From Calditrichota bacterium (GTDB lineage Bacteria > Zhuqueibacterota > Zhuqueibacteria > JANLFK01 > Oleimicrobiaceae), in assembly GCA_014359355.1 (NCBI GenBank), contig JACIZP010000147.1:1-34966 (forward strand): a stretch of 34,966 bases of DNA. The letters run 5' to 3'. The position numbers and the translations under genes are program-made. How positions within the stretch are numbered: position 1 is the first letter of the stretch; each line of letters opens with the position of its first letter. Under the pieces are notes generated by a model. It searched no databases. It was given only the letters and a program-made list of their open reading frames with translations, and was not told the DNA's origin. This document shows positions 8,434-16,815 of the stretch, piece by piece.

Positions 8434-8991
8434 TCAGGTCCTCCTCCGGCAGCCCCTTCTCCACAGGTCCAGGAGACCCACCAACGGACCAACGAGCAGT
8501 ATCTCCCATGCCACAGCCTTGAGGTTATGCGCGCTCCACAGACTCGCAAAGAACTCTGCACGCGCCCCGGTGCGCCGCACGTCCAGAAAGACTGTGACCG
8601 GCGCTTGGAGGTACCCTCCCCACAGAGGCCAGAAGAGCGGCTGGCCAAAGGGGGCACGCGTGTCGGCGGTCAAAGCGTCCAGTAGCAAGTGTGACGTCAA
8701 AAGCGCGCCGTTGACTGCTGTGCACTTCCAGAACCCCAGGGCCCAGCATCTGTCCATAATCAGTGCCGCCGCGCAGGCAGCCAACGCGCAGAACCCAATG
8801 CTGTGGGTGACACCGTGATGGTAGAGATTGGCATCACCCGCAACCAGGCCCACAAGGAAATCGGCGTCTGGCAGGCTGGCAACGATCACCATTGCCGCCA
8901 GCACAGACAAACGCGCTCCACGAGGCGCCGGAGACGGCAGGCCGCGGTGGAGCGCGTAGGCCACGAGAGAATGAGCAACCGGACTCGGCAT
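8434..8991 (-). CDS. YdjM/DUF457-type membrane-bound metal-dependent hydrolase
   Basis: A 185-residue integral membrane protein of the YdjM family (LexA-regulated inner-membrane hydrolase-like, PF04307 type). Visible signatures are an N-terminal HSLVAYALHRG, SLPDADFL, the histidine cluster YHHGVTHSIGF and SHLLLDAL, whose His/Asp residues are believed to bind metal. Hydrophobic segments cover most of the rest. ATG at 8991 is preferred because AGGTGA lies six bases before it. An in-frame ATG at 8997 overlaps that signal. The biochemical function of the family is poorly known. It stands between the secreted glycoside-hydrolase-like gene and the glycosyltransferase block, so a role in lipid-linked intermediates is conceivable but unproven. 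Confidence 0.82.
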   Translation of the reverse strand: MPSPVAHSLVAYALHRGLPSPAPRGARLSVLAAMVIVASLPDADFLVGLVAGDANLYHHGVTHSIGFCALAACAAALIMDRCWALGFWKCTAVNGALLTSHLLLDALTADTRAPFGQPLFWPLWGGYLQAPVTVFLDVRRTGARAEFFASLWSAHNLKAVAWEILLVGPLVGLLDLWRRGCRRRT

Positions 8992-9013
8992 TGGCATTCA
9001 CCTGGGTGCCGCG

Positions 9014-12000
9014 CTATGGGCTTGCGGTCACGCCAGTCACTCGCGCCGGCGGGGTGAGATCAGCGGTGCGCTCGCCAAGCCGCAGCAGCACCACGTACAT
9101 GCTGGAAGCCCCGCTGCTGTTGCCATTGGGGCCGAGTCTCACCTGATCGCCTGTCTGGTACTCCCTTTTACTCTGCCAGATGCGAAAGTCGCTGTTGCCC
9201 ACGTCGCTGACCTGCAGGATGTCGCCGGTGCGCACGAACCCATCCACCAACCACGCGGGCGGGCTGACGCGCGAATCGTGAACCACAAAGACCCGCGCGG
9301 GCTGCGTCACCACAAAGCTCACCGCGAGAGAGGCATCCGTCTTGTCAGCATTCCGCGTCTTGAGCCACAGGAGCCGCTCGTAGGCCTGCGGCACATCCAC
9401 CACCCGATAGTCGCGGTCCACGTAGTACGTGTCCCCTTCGCGAACGTAGGCTAACCGGTACGCACTGGGCGTCAAGTTCGTCACCAGACCACCACTCTGT
9501 CCAGGAGTCACCTCGATGTACGTGATCTCCATACTGGTGGCACCGCGGTCGTCCGTCACATAGAGCCGCGGCTCATACCCCATCGCCTGTTCGTAGACGT
9601 GGACTGGGTTCGCCTCCCGCGAGGTCGAGCCATCCCCAAACTCCCAGTAGTACGAGACGATCTGCCCGTCCGCATCTGAAGACTGATCGCCGCGGAACCG
9701 CACGGTGAGTGGCGCCTCACCTGTGCGCGGCTCGGCGGTGATGCTGGCCACCGGTGGCTGATTGTTTGTGACCCTTCCCTCGCCGAGGATGCGATAATAC
9801 AGCCCACCGCGCATGTCTTTCCATACCACAAACGCCCCGTTCTGCAGAGCGAGCGCGTCAACCTGCGCATGGCCCTCGCTGGCGCTGACGCTGATCGGCT
9901 GCGGAGCGCTCCAACCGGCACCAGGGGTGTAAACCGTGTAGAGGACCCGGTTTCCTGGCAGAAACTGCTCCCTATCCCCCTGAGCACTGACCACATAGAT
10001 CCTACCGGCACCATCAACCGCGATCTCCGGCTGATGGTTACCACGGACCGCATCCCACTCCAAGGGAGTGCGAAGCATGTCCCACCGGCCGTCCTTTGGG
10101 TAAGTCACGCGCACCCAGCCGTCGTAGTAGGCCACGTGCGGAACACCGAGTGCGGATACGGTGATATCGATCCCCTCGCCCACCTTTTTGTCGCCGCGTT
10201 CAATGGCCGCTGGCACGCTCCAACTTCCTTTCTCCCACCGGGAGAGGAACAGGTCGTAGCTTGTGCCGCTGTAGTCGTCCCAGCGCCAGACAGCATAGAT
10301 GCGTCCCTGCGCATCGCGGGCGGCAGCTGGATAGCAGTGGTTGCGGTCGCTGCCGTCGCCGTACAGCTTCTCCACTGGGCCAAAGGTTGCCGCTCCTGCC
10401 GCTTTCCGCCGCGCATGCACTTCGGCCAACTCCCCGGTCACGTAGCCCCGATAGATCACGAACACCGTCCCGTCGTTGGTGACGACGATGTTGTTGTCGC
10501 GGCCAGAGCCGAGGTCAAGTCGCTGGCTCCACTGCCTCCCCTGCCGGGTGCTGTAGTGAAGGCCGCCAGTGCCGTCGCCCCAGACCACGTGCGGATTGCC
10601 GAAGCCGTCTACATCCACGTCCGGTGCCTGACGAAGGCTCATGTCCGCACCGCCAGAGTTAGGGATGCGCTCGTCGGCGCTCCACCCGCCTTCGTCGTAG
10701 CACATATAGTGGACACCGTCAACGTTTGCGTAAACCAGGTGAATGCGGCCAAAGGCATCCATGGCTAACGCTGGATAGACACCATCTACGCCGATGGGGA
10801 AATCAGCCCCGGTGGCATCGCCGGCAATGAGGAGCTTATCGGCATGTTTAGTCTGGCCATCGTGCGAGACATCCAGACCCAGGCGGAAGCTCCCCTGCTT
10901 GGGGATCTGCACCGTCCCTGTCCGTCCGCCACCTAATGCCATAGGGGTTTGTGCCCCGACCTCCAGAAGCGACCAGCTATAGGCTGCCGGGTCGGTAATC
11001 AGAGCACCCGAAGGGTCGTAGGCCTCGCCCTCGTAAACAACCTGTTCGCCTGCCCTGACCAGTCCGCTCGTCGGCTGCACAATCTGCACGGTAATGGCCA
11101 CGGAGGCCTGCGCGATGAAGCGAAAGATCCAACCGTCGCCGGGATCAGCGCTCGTCCCGCTTCCCTGCACACCAAAGTGAAAGGGCATGTACTGGATCCA
11201 CTCGCTGTGCCAGAACCAGTAGTTGCCATTATCCCGCTCCTGCAAGGCCTCGGCCATAATCGTGGCCTTGGTGGCCTCGTCGTAGACACCGTTGTTCCCC
11301 CGGTTCAGTTGCTCATTGTTCACCTGGGGGATATTGCCTGACAGGTGCTGCTGCGGATGCCCATGGGTGAAGGCGACGTTCATGCCTGGGATGGCCAGAA
11401 TGCCCTTATCGGAAATCGGGCTGATGCCGCACAAGCGCTCGGGATCGACCTCATGCACGATATCCACCAGAATCTTCGCCTTGGCAATGAGCGTCTCCGT
11501 CGACACCGCCGCCCGATCTGGGAAAACGTTCGGATATTGGTAGCCTGGGTGGCCAAACTCATTGGCGATGTCCAGGAAGACATGCCGGTATGGCTTGAGC
11601 CAGGCAGTTGCCTCGCGCACCGCGCGGTAGATGGCCTCGTCGCTGTCCCAATGGTCGCGATCCAGGCCCTCGGTGAGCGCAGCCTTCCGGCATTGACGCT
11701 GGTAGAAGTAGCCGACGTTCACCACCATGTCCAGCTCTTTAGTCCGCTCGAGAATACGTCGCAGGCGCTCCATGTACTCCGGCTTCAGCGACCCGTCGCT
11801 CTGGAAGGCGCTGTTGGAGTACCACCTGCCGATGCTGCCATCGCGCTCAAAACCTGGATGGCCACCCTGGAGGTTCACCCCCACCGTGTTCACCCCGTGC
11901 CGCTTGTATTCCGGAAGGGCCTCCAGGAACTGGGCGGTAGTCTGGTCATCCCACAGGGCGTTCACCGTGCGCACCCCCCACATGTCGAAGCGCTTGCCGT

Positions 12001-12157
12001 CCAGAAAGAACTTGCTCCCCTGGGTACTCAGCACCTCTCCTGCCCACCCGGGATGCCCCCAGCCCAAGAGGACAGCCTGACCAATGAGGCCAAGCACCCA
12101 GGCCATCCCGAAGCTCCCGCGCGCGCTCGCGTGCAGAGTTGTTTTCTCTTGTCTCAT
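9014..12157 (-). CDS. Large secreted multidomain glycoside hydrolase-like protein with PKD domain
   Basis: A 1047-residue exported protein. Residues about 15-40 form a signal peptide (hydrophobic core VLGLIGQAVLLGW). About 42-360 look like a clan GH-A TIM barrel: DGKRFDMWGVRTVNALW near the start, FLDIANEFGHPG with the Asn-Glu pair expected for the acid/base, and FWHSEWIQ as a candidate nucleophile region. An Ig-like stretch follows (about 365-450). A propeller-like region with repeats of the type ALDAFGRIHLVY covers about 450-790. A PKD domain (WEFGDGSTS) covers about 798-884. A beta-rich module (YYVDRDYRV, WLKT, VFVVHDSR) covers about 895-1033. The protein then stops inside what reads like an Fn3 linker (TPPARVTGVTASP). 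The start ATG has GGAGG eight bases upstream. It probably trims or modifies the cluster's own polymer. The GH family is not assigned. Confidence 0.82.
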   Translation of the reverse strand: MRQEKTTLHASARGSFGMAWVLGLIGQAVLLGWGHPGWAGEVLSTQGSKFFLDGKRFDMWGVRTVNALWDDQTTAQFLEALPEYKRHGVNTVGVNLQGGHPGFERDGSIGRWYSNSAFQSDGSLKPEYMERLRRILERTKELDMVVNVGYFYQRQCRKAALTEGLDRDHWDSDEAIYRAVREATAWLKPYRHVFLDIANEFGHPGYQYPNVFPDRAAVSTETLIAKAKILVDIVHEVDPERLCGISPISDKGILAIPGMNVAFTHGHPQQHLSGNIPQVNNEQLNRGNNGVYDEATKATIMAEALQERDNGNYWFWHSEWIQYMPFHFGVQGSGTSADPGDGWIFRFIAQASVAITVQIVQPTSGLVRAGEQVVYEGEAYDPSGALITDPAAYSWSLLEVGAQTPMALGGGRTGTVQIPKQGSFRLGLDVSHDGQTKHADKLLIAGDATGADFPIGVDGVYPALAMDAFGRIHLVYANVDGVHYMCYDEGGWSADERIPNSGGADMSLRQAPDVDVDGFGNPHVVWGDGTGGLHYSTRQGRQWSQRLDLGSGRDNNIVVTNDGTVFVIYRGYVTGELAEVHARRKAAGAATFGPVEKLYGDGSDRNHCYPAAARDAQGRIYAVWRWDDYSGTSYDLFLSRWEKGSWSVPAAIERGDKKVGEGIDITVSALGVPHVAYYDGWVRVTYPKDGRWDMLRTPLEWDAVRGNHQPEIAVDGAGRIYVVSAQGDREQFLPGNRVLYTVYTPGAGWSAPQPISVSASEGHAQVDALALQNGAFVVWKDMRGGLYYRILGEGRVTNNQPPVASITAEPRTGEAPLTVRFRGDQSSDADGQIVSYYWEFGDGSTSREANPVHVYEQAMGYEPRLYVTDDRGATSMEITYIEVTPGQSGGLVTNLTPSAYRLAYVREGDTYYVDRDYRVVDVPQAYERLLWLKTRNADKTDASLAVSFVVTQPARVFVVHDSRVSPPAWLVDGFVRTGDILQVSDVGNSDFRIWQSKREYQTGDQVRLGPNGNSSGASSMYVVLLRLGERTADLTPPARVTGVTASP

Positions 12158-12325
12158 CGCTCATTCCTCCTCTGTCCTAAACGCTCCCCCTGCGCGGTGC
12201 AAATGACAAGACTCGTGCCCTGGGACATGAAGAGGCTGTAACAATCTATGTTCAAGAACCTGAGGATGTTGTGTCTCTGACGATGGCCGGTCCGAAGCTG
12301 CCTTTTACAGCTCCGTTTGCGGGAA
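12158..12325 (-). other. Intergenic gap between membrane protein and glycoside hydrolase-like gene
   Basis: This 168-bp gap has no credible ORF. Just after the upstream stop there is a 7-bp hairpin (12294-12300 with 12308-12314, one G-U pair) that lacks a T-run on the minus strand, so it is not a convincing intrinsic terminator. A degenerate -24/-12-like string (12205-12220) keeps the GG but has GT in place of GC. CTGTAACA at 12236-12243 also occurs in the upstream repeat of the cluster's sigma54 promoter. A separate promoter for the hydrolase gene is possible but not shown. Confidence 0.3.
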
Positions 12326-13336
12326 TTACGACTTGGTAATTGCAGGAGCTCCTCGCCGCAGGACGTACACGATACCCCCCATTGCCCCGTACAAGAGCAT
12401 CATGCCAAAGCCGATCCAGGTGAAGGCGATCGTGGTCGAAGGGGGAACCGCAAATGGGGTGAGCAAGAACACAAAGGCATTTTCCCGGATGCCGATGCCG
12501 TTGATGGTGATCGGTAACATGGTCAAGATGGTGGCGATCGGCACGATCAGAAAAAAGTGGCCCAGCCCAACATTGATGCCCACCGCTTTGGCCACGAGGT
12601 AGTAGTGGAGCACCACATTTGCCTGCAGGAGGAGCGAGTAACCCATCCCCCTCGTCAATGCGCCGGTCTTGCCCCCGAAGGCACGGAAGGCACCCACTGC
12701 TCTGCTCACGAACCCACTCAGGCCCGCGCGCGGCTCTGCCGAAGCGGGGTCTTCCTGCGCCAGTGCGGGCGACTTGCGCCAGAAGATCCACGCCACCACG
12801 GCAACCATTGCCACAAGCCCGGCCAACACGCCCCAGCGCAGCCAGGGGAAACGGGCACTCCCTTCCGCCCGCACCAGCACTACTGCCGCGGCAAACACCA
12901 CCAACGCCAGGACGCCCAATAGACGATCAACCACTACCGCGGCAATGGGCCCGCCCTTGCGGCCAGACATGCGCACCGTGTCGAAGGCGCGCACTGCATC
13001 GCCTCCTACAGTGCTGGGCAAGAAATTCCCGACGAAAATGGCCACGCAGTAAGACGCAAGCAGAGGGCGAAAAGGAAGGTGAAGACCCAAGGCCTTGAGC
13101 AGCATTTGCCAGCGCAGGGTGCTGATGAGATAGCCGACAAAGAGGAGTACAAAAGCAGCAGCTAAGAGGCCCGCCTCAGCCTGGCACATGGCCGCCCAGA
13201 TTTCGTCCAAGTTCGCCCGCAGGAAAAGGAGCGCGATGAGACCGGCGCTCACAACGGCGCGGCCGATCGTCAAGAGGAGCGTGTGCGTCCGCCTGCCTTG
13301 GGGGCGCTCACCATAAGCTGGGCCGGGCGAGTTCAG
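12326..13336 (-). CDS. UPF0104 / lysylphosphatidylglycerol synthase-TM-like membrane protein
   Basis: A polytopic membrane protein of about 336 residues belonging to the flippase-like UPF0104 group (PF03706 type). Recognisable segments are LRWQMLLKALGLHLPF, FVGNFLPSTVGGDAVRAF, VVVDRLLGVLAL and TILTMLPITINGIGIREN, with about seven to eight hydrophobic helices. No in-frame ATG or GTG exists near the N-terminus. CTG at 13334-13336 is chosen because it overlaps the upstream TGA as CTGA, mirroring the ATGA overlaps elsewhere in the cluster, and because AGGAGG lies five bases before it. A TTG 19 codons further in is the alternative. The family is linked to polyprenol or lipid handling, and the exact role here is unknown. 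Confidence 0.85.
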   Translation of the reverse strand: MNSPGPAYGERPQGRRTHTLLLTIGRAVVSAGLIALLFLRANLDEIWAAMCQAEAGLLAAAFVLLFVGYLISTLRWQMLLKALGLHLPFRPLLASYCVAIFVGNFLPSTVGGDAVRAFDTVRMSGRKGGPIAAVVVDRLLGVLALVVFAAAVVLVRAEGSARFPWLRWGVLAGLVAMVAVVAWIFWRKSPALAQEDPASAEPRAGLSGFVSRAVGAFRAFGGKTGALTRGMGYSLLLQANVVLHYYLVAKAVGINVGLGHFFLIVPIATILTMLPITINGIGIRENAFVFLLTPFAVPPSTTIAFTWIGFGMMLLYGAMGGIVYVLRRGAPAITKS

Positions 13337-14073
13337 GTCCGCCTCCTCACCACTTTCGCAGGCACGCCGCCGACGATGCTCATCTTGGGCACGTTGCGAT
13401 ACACTGCGGCGCCTGCGGCAACCACACTCCCAGTGCCGATGGTCACTCCGTCCAACACTACCACCTGTGCCCCGATCCACACGTTGTCTTCAACTACGAT
13501 TCCCCCCTTTGAATAAGCTCCCTGCTGCATGATGGGAATGTCCAGGCGATCATACCGGTAGTTGCCGCCGCCAATGATGTAGCAGTAGGCAGCAATGGGA
13601 CAGTCGCTGCCGATGACCACGCTGCTTTCTCCCACCGAATGGACGACGCAGGAGATCCCCAGCGAGGTGTTGTTGCCAATGCGAATGGCGCCATCCTTGC
13701 AACTCAGCACCGAGTAGCGCCCGATGATGACATTGTCGCCTAAGGTGATGCCTTCGTTGCCCTCGCCCTTTGCGTCCAGCACGACGTGGTCATCGATCAC
13801 CACATTGTCCCCGAGCCGAATCTTTCTGCCATGGCGGATGGTCACGTGCTGGCCGAACACCGGGTTCTTGCCACACGCGCCCAACAGGAGAGGATAACAC
13901 TTCTTGCGCAGCCAAAAACCGAGTGCACCCGGCAGCCAGCTGGTCAACATGACGACGAGTTCGTACTTGACGAGCTCCCAGAGACGCGTGCTCCCCACCG
14001 CCAGCATCTGATAGCGGCGGAGGGCAGACTGCGACTCGTCGGTAATGGCACGATGTAACTTTTGCGCTGCCAT
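13333..14073 (-). CDS. Hexapeptide-repeat (left-handed beta-helix) acyltransferase
   Basis: A 246-residue acetyl/acyltransferase of the LbH family, probably O- or N-acetylating a sugar of the glycan. An N-terminal helical part of about 70 residues (with a hydrophobic LTSWLPGALGFWL stretch) precedes many imperfect hexapeptide repeats: IRLGDNVVIDD, ITLGDNVIIG, IRIGNNTSLG, VVIGSDCPIA, IVVEDNVWIGA, VTIGTGSVVAAG. The C-terminal GGVPAKVVR is the usual end of WbbJ/maltose-acetyltransferase-like enzymes. It starts 8 nt after the methyltransferase gene, and its TGA overlaps the CTG start of the next gene while AGGAGG of that gene's ribosome site lies inside its last codons. Acceptor sugar unknown. Confidence 0.9.
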   Translation of the reverse strand: MAAQKLHRAITDESQSALRRYQMLAVGSTRLWELVKYELVVMLTSWLPGALGFWLRKKCYPLLLGACGKNPVFGQHVTIRHGRKIRLGDNVVIDDHVVLDAKGEGNEGITLGDNVIIGRYSVLSCKDGAIRIGNNTSLGISCVVHSVGESSVVIGSDCPIAAYCYIIGGGNYRYDRLDIPIMQQGAYSKGGIVVEDNVWIGAQVVVLDGVTIGTGSVVAAGAAVYRNVPKMSIVGGVPAKVVRRRT

Positions 14074-14081
14074 GGGGGCTG

Positions 14082-14744
14082 CTATCGTTTCACGGCGCGC
14101 AACAGCACCTCCGAGGTCACCAGCTTGCCATGGCGGAAGAGTCCTCGTTCCCGCACCACTTCAGCGATCTCGGCAAAGCCCGCCTCGCGCAGGAAGGCGA
14201 CGATTTCGTGGGTGGCATAGTACCGCACGTGGTCAGAGCGGAAGGTGCGCTGCAGGAAGTCATAGACGGCAATGGGCCAGAAGGCCTCGCGACTTGTTTC
14301 CAAGAGCAGGAGCATCCCACCCTGTTTGAGCACCCGCCGCATCTCGCGCAGCGAGGCAACTGGCGCCGGGTAATGGTGGAAAGAGCTCGAGCAGATGACT
14401 GCATCGAACGAGGCGTCTTTGGCGGGAATGTGCTCAGAGTCCGCTTGTACGAAGGCAGCGCGCGTCGTCGGTCCGCGGCGGCGCACCGCTTCCTGGAGCA
14501 TGGCGCGGGAGATATCCAGCCCGCACGCCCAGGCAGCAGGCTCCCTCTGGACTACGCTGCGCACCGCCCAGCCGGTACCGCACCCCACGTCGAGCACGCG
14601 CTGGCCGGGACTCGGGGCTATGGTCGCAATGATCAGCGCCTGAAAGTGGCGGAACCAGCGGCTCATCCGGCCAGCCTCGTAGTGGTCGGCCCAGTCGTCA
14701 AAGTGCTGGCTTGCCCGCTTCTTGAGCAGCTCAGCCTCAGGCAT
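14082..14744 (-). CDS. Class I SAM-dependent methyltransferase (UbiE-like)
   Basis: A 220-residue methyltransferase with motif I VLDVGCGTGWAV (about residues 50-61), an acidic CGLDIS strand, VICSSSFHHYP and EMRRVLKQGGMLLLLE, typical of the methyltransferase type 11/UbiE class. The frame opens at 14777, but ATG 14744 is preferred: GGAGG is nine bases upstream, and the eight-base overlap with the upstream SDR gene fits coupling. Being embedded in the glycan cluster it likely methylates a sugar or lipid carrier. A small-molecule role cannot be excluded. Confidence 0.87.
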   Translation of the reverse strand: MPEAELLKKRASQHFDDWADHYEAGRMSRWFRHFQALIIATIAPSPGQRVLDVGCGTGWAVRSVVQREPAAWACGLDISRAMLQEAVRRRGPTTRAAFVQADSEHIPAKDASFDAVICSSSFHHYPAPVASLREMRRVLKQGGMLLLLETSREAFWPIAVYDFLQRTFRSDHVRYYATHEIVAFLREAGFAEIAEVVRERGLFRHGKLVTSEVLLRAVKR

Positions 14745-15750
14745 TGGCGCCGACCTCCGTTCCGCGCCACTGCTCATCCGCCACCTTCATGGCGTCCAGA
14801 GTTGCTTTCAGTCCCTCGCGAAACTCGTACTTTGGCGCAAAACCCAACACTTCGCGCGCCTTGGTGATGTCAAAGGCGTTGTTGGTGGTAAAGAATTCAA
14901 GACTGCGCCGTGAAAAAGGCGGTTCCCGATGCAGTGCCTTGCCGGCGCTCTCGGTGAGCAGGGCAAGGAGCTTCATGGGGAACAGAGGGAACCGCACCTT
15001 CGGCTCCGGCACCCCGAGGACTTCGCAGAATGCCGCTACCATCTCGGCCGTCGTCAGTGCCTGTTCGTCCGCAATGATCATCACTTGGCCCACTGCCTCA
15101 CGACTTTGGGCGGCCAGTTCGAAAGCGTCCAACATGTCTTCGATGTAGACGGGATGGCGTAGATTCCGACACGGGCCGAACTTGATGAAGCGCCCCTTGC
15201 GCAGCATGCGAAACAGGCGCTCGGTGCGCCGGCAGCGCAGCCCATAGACCCAGGCCGGCCGCAACACTACCACTGGCAATCCATGCTCGGCCCAGAAGCG
15301 GAGGGCCGCACGCTCGCCCGCAAGTTTGGTCTCACCGTAGATCGACTGCGGCCGGCATTCCGTCTCCTCCGTGGCCGGGGGCCGCTCAATGTGCCCGTAC
15401 ACCCCCACGGTGCTGGTATGCACGAAACGCTCGACCCCCGCCTCCCTGCTCCACTCCAAGAACCGCAGCAAGCCGTGAACGTTCACGTCCCAGTACTCGC
15501 TGTCCGGCAAGTGGGTCTGCAAGTGGGCGCTAGCCAGATGAAAAACCACGCCGCAGCCGTCCAGGGCCTTGCGCATGAGACCTTCGTCGCGAAAGTCCCC
15601 TTGCACCCTCTCCACTGCACCGTCTCCGGCGGCAAACACGCGGGGTGGGAAATGGAGATCCACCGCCACCACGTGCACCCCTTGCTCAGCTAAACGTTCC
15701 ACCAGATGGCTACCGATAAAGCCCCCTGCTCCTGTTACCATAGCCTTCAT
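14737..15750 (-). CDS. NAD-dependent epimerase/dehydratase (extended SDR)
   Basis: A 337-residue extended SDR. MVTGAGGFIGSHL gives the nucleotide-binding glycine motif at residues 7-13. HTSTVGVYG supplies the serine/threonine, and YGETK (Y138, K142) the catalytic pair. RPAWVYGLRCRR and RHPVYIEDMLDAF match sugar-nucleotide epimerase or 3-beta-HSD-like relatives. SDR genes in such clusters usually make or reduce an activated sugar, but the substrate cannot be read from the sequence. The gene lies 10 nt downstream of a methyltransferase gene and overlaps the next methyltransferase. Confidence 0.87.
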   Translation of the reverse strand: MKAMVTGAGGFIGSHLVERLAEQGVHVVAVDLHFPPRVFAAGDGAVERVQGDFRDEGLMRKALDGCGVVFHLASAHLQTHLPDSEYWDVNVHGLLRFLEWSREAGVERFVHTSTVGVYGHIERPPATEETECRPQSIYGETKLAGERAALRFWAEHGLPVVVLRPAWVYGLRCRRTERLFRMLRKGRFIKFGPCRNLRHPVYIEDMLDAFELAAQSREAVGQVMIIADEQALTTAEMVAAFCEVLGVPEPKVRFPLFPMKLLALLTESAGKALHREPPFSRRSLEFFTTNNAFDITKAREVLGFAPKYEFREGLKATLDAMKVADEQWRGTEVGANA

Positions 15751-15760
15751 GCTTCCCTCG

Positions 15761-16570
15761 TCACTCCTGTCTTTTTGGTTTCACTGCGCGCACCGCCACT
15801 GCATAGTGGCCGCCCCAAAACAAGAGATGGTCCAGGCGGGAAATCAACCATAGCACAGGATACATAAGGCTGTATAGCTTGTAGGAAAGACCATGGCTCT
15901 TCAAAGCCTCCTGCGAAGTAGGGGCGATGACACCCTCCGGCGCCTCCGCCTTGTCTTTGTTCATGACCAAGACGTACATGGCGTTGATCATCAGCTCCAA
16001 TGACTCCATGAAAAAGCGCGAGTAGCCCGCGTACCCCACGACTTCGAACCCTGCAGCACCGACCACCGAAGCCAGCTGCTCGCGGGTATAGCCTGGCCTG
16101 ATATGCCCGTACTTGTCGGGAGTCATGCCGATCCAGTTCTTAATCTTGTTCGCCAACAGTCGGCCATCGCCATTGGGCACGGTGACAATGGCCGTCCCGC
16201 CAGGCTTGACCACACGGTAAAGCTCAGCAAGAAAGGGCCTTTCCTCATGCAGGTGCTCAAGGCAGTCGATAGACACTACCACGTCGAAGCTGTTATCCGG
16301 GAAGCAGAAGTGTTGCTCGTCCAGGTGAAGCACCCGCTCTCTGAGCAGGCCCATCATCACCGGCAGGTTGCGCCCCTCCAGGTCAGCCGACACCCACCAG
16401 CCGCCTTGCGCGCGGAAGTAGTAGTTCAAGGAGCCTGTGTTGTCGCCGCAGGTGACGTCCAGACAGCGCTTGCCCGCCAGCTCCGGCAACATGGCAATGA
16501 GCGTCCGCATCTTTGCCCGCTTCTTTAGCGAACGTCGAAACATCTGCAGTTGCCAGCTCTCGTTTCCCAT
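15761..16570 (-). CDS. SAM-dependent methyltransferase, divergent motif I
   Basis: A 269-residue class I methyltransferase-like protein. Post-motif segments are clear: FCFPDNSFDVVVSIDCLEHL, ELYRVVKPGGTAIVTVPNGD and YTREQLASVVGAAGFEVV. Motif I reads CLDVTCGDNTGSLN rather than the usual D-x-G-C-G-x-G, so the SAM loop is unusual but keeps Asp, Cys-Gly and a later Gly. A hydrophobic C-terminal part (LYSLMYPVLWLISRLDHLLF) suggests membrane contact. ATG 16570 is preferred over GTG 16588 because GAGGAGAGGGAG directly precedes it. It stands after a 245-bp gap in the operon. The target is probably a glycan or lipid-linked sugar (inference). Confidence 0.83.
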   Translation of the reverse strand: MGNESWQLQMFRRSLKKRAKMRTLIAMLPELAGKRCLDVTCGDNTGSLNYYFRAQGGWWVSADLEGRNLPVMMGLLRERVLHLDEQHFCFPDNSFDVVVSIDCLEHLHEERPFLAELYRVVKPGGTAIVTVPNGDGRLLANKIKNWIGMTPDKYGHIRPGYTREQLASVVGAAGFEVVGYAGYSRFFMESLELMINAMYVLVMNKDKAEAPEGVIAPTSQEALKSHGLSYKLYSLMYPVLWLISRLDHLLFWGGHYAVAVRAVKPKRQE

Positions 16571-16815
16571 CTCCCTCTCCTCGTTCACCAGAACCTCGGT
16601 TCGCCCCGCTCAGTCCTAAGGCCCGGGACCGCACCCGAGCTGTCCTTGGCAAAAGCAGCAACCTGCGTTACTATTACCCACGAAACCGCCCTTCTCCGGA
16701 AAGCCACTCCAGGTTCAGCGCACACTCCGTCGGCGGTCAAAGGCTCAGGGGAGAAAGTTGCAGTCGGCCCCTGCATGGTCGCGCGATCTGAGCCAAGAGC
16801 AGTCGCTCATCATCT
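16571..16815 (-). other. Intergenic gap without clear function
   Basis: This 245-bp gap separates two methyltransferase genes of the same orientation and is the longest gap of the glycan cluster. I see no credible ORF, no stem-loop followed by T residues, and no good promoter. The best candidate, TTGACC followed 17 bp later by TGAACC, has a poor -10. A small undetected gene, a decayed gene or an RNA leader remain possible. Confidence 0.3.

Noticed and set aside
12205-12220. Second sigma54-like site before the hydrolase gene
   Set aside because: The minus strand reads GGGCACGAGTCTTGTC. The -12 GC is replaced by GT and the first base is off, so it is too weak to call.
12294-12314. Hairpin after the UPF0104-type gene as an intrinsic terminator
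   Set aside because: The stem has 7 bp with a G-U pair and no T-run follows on the minus strand.
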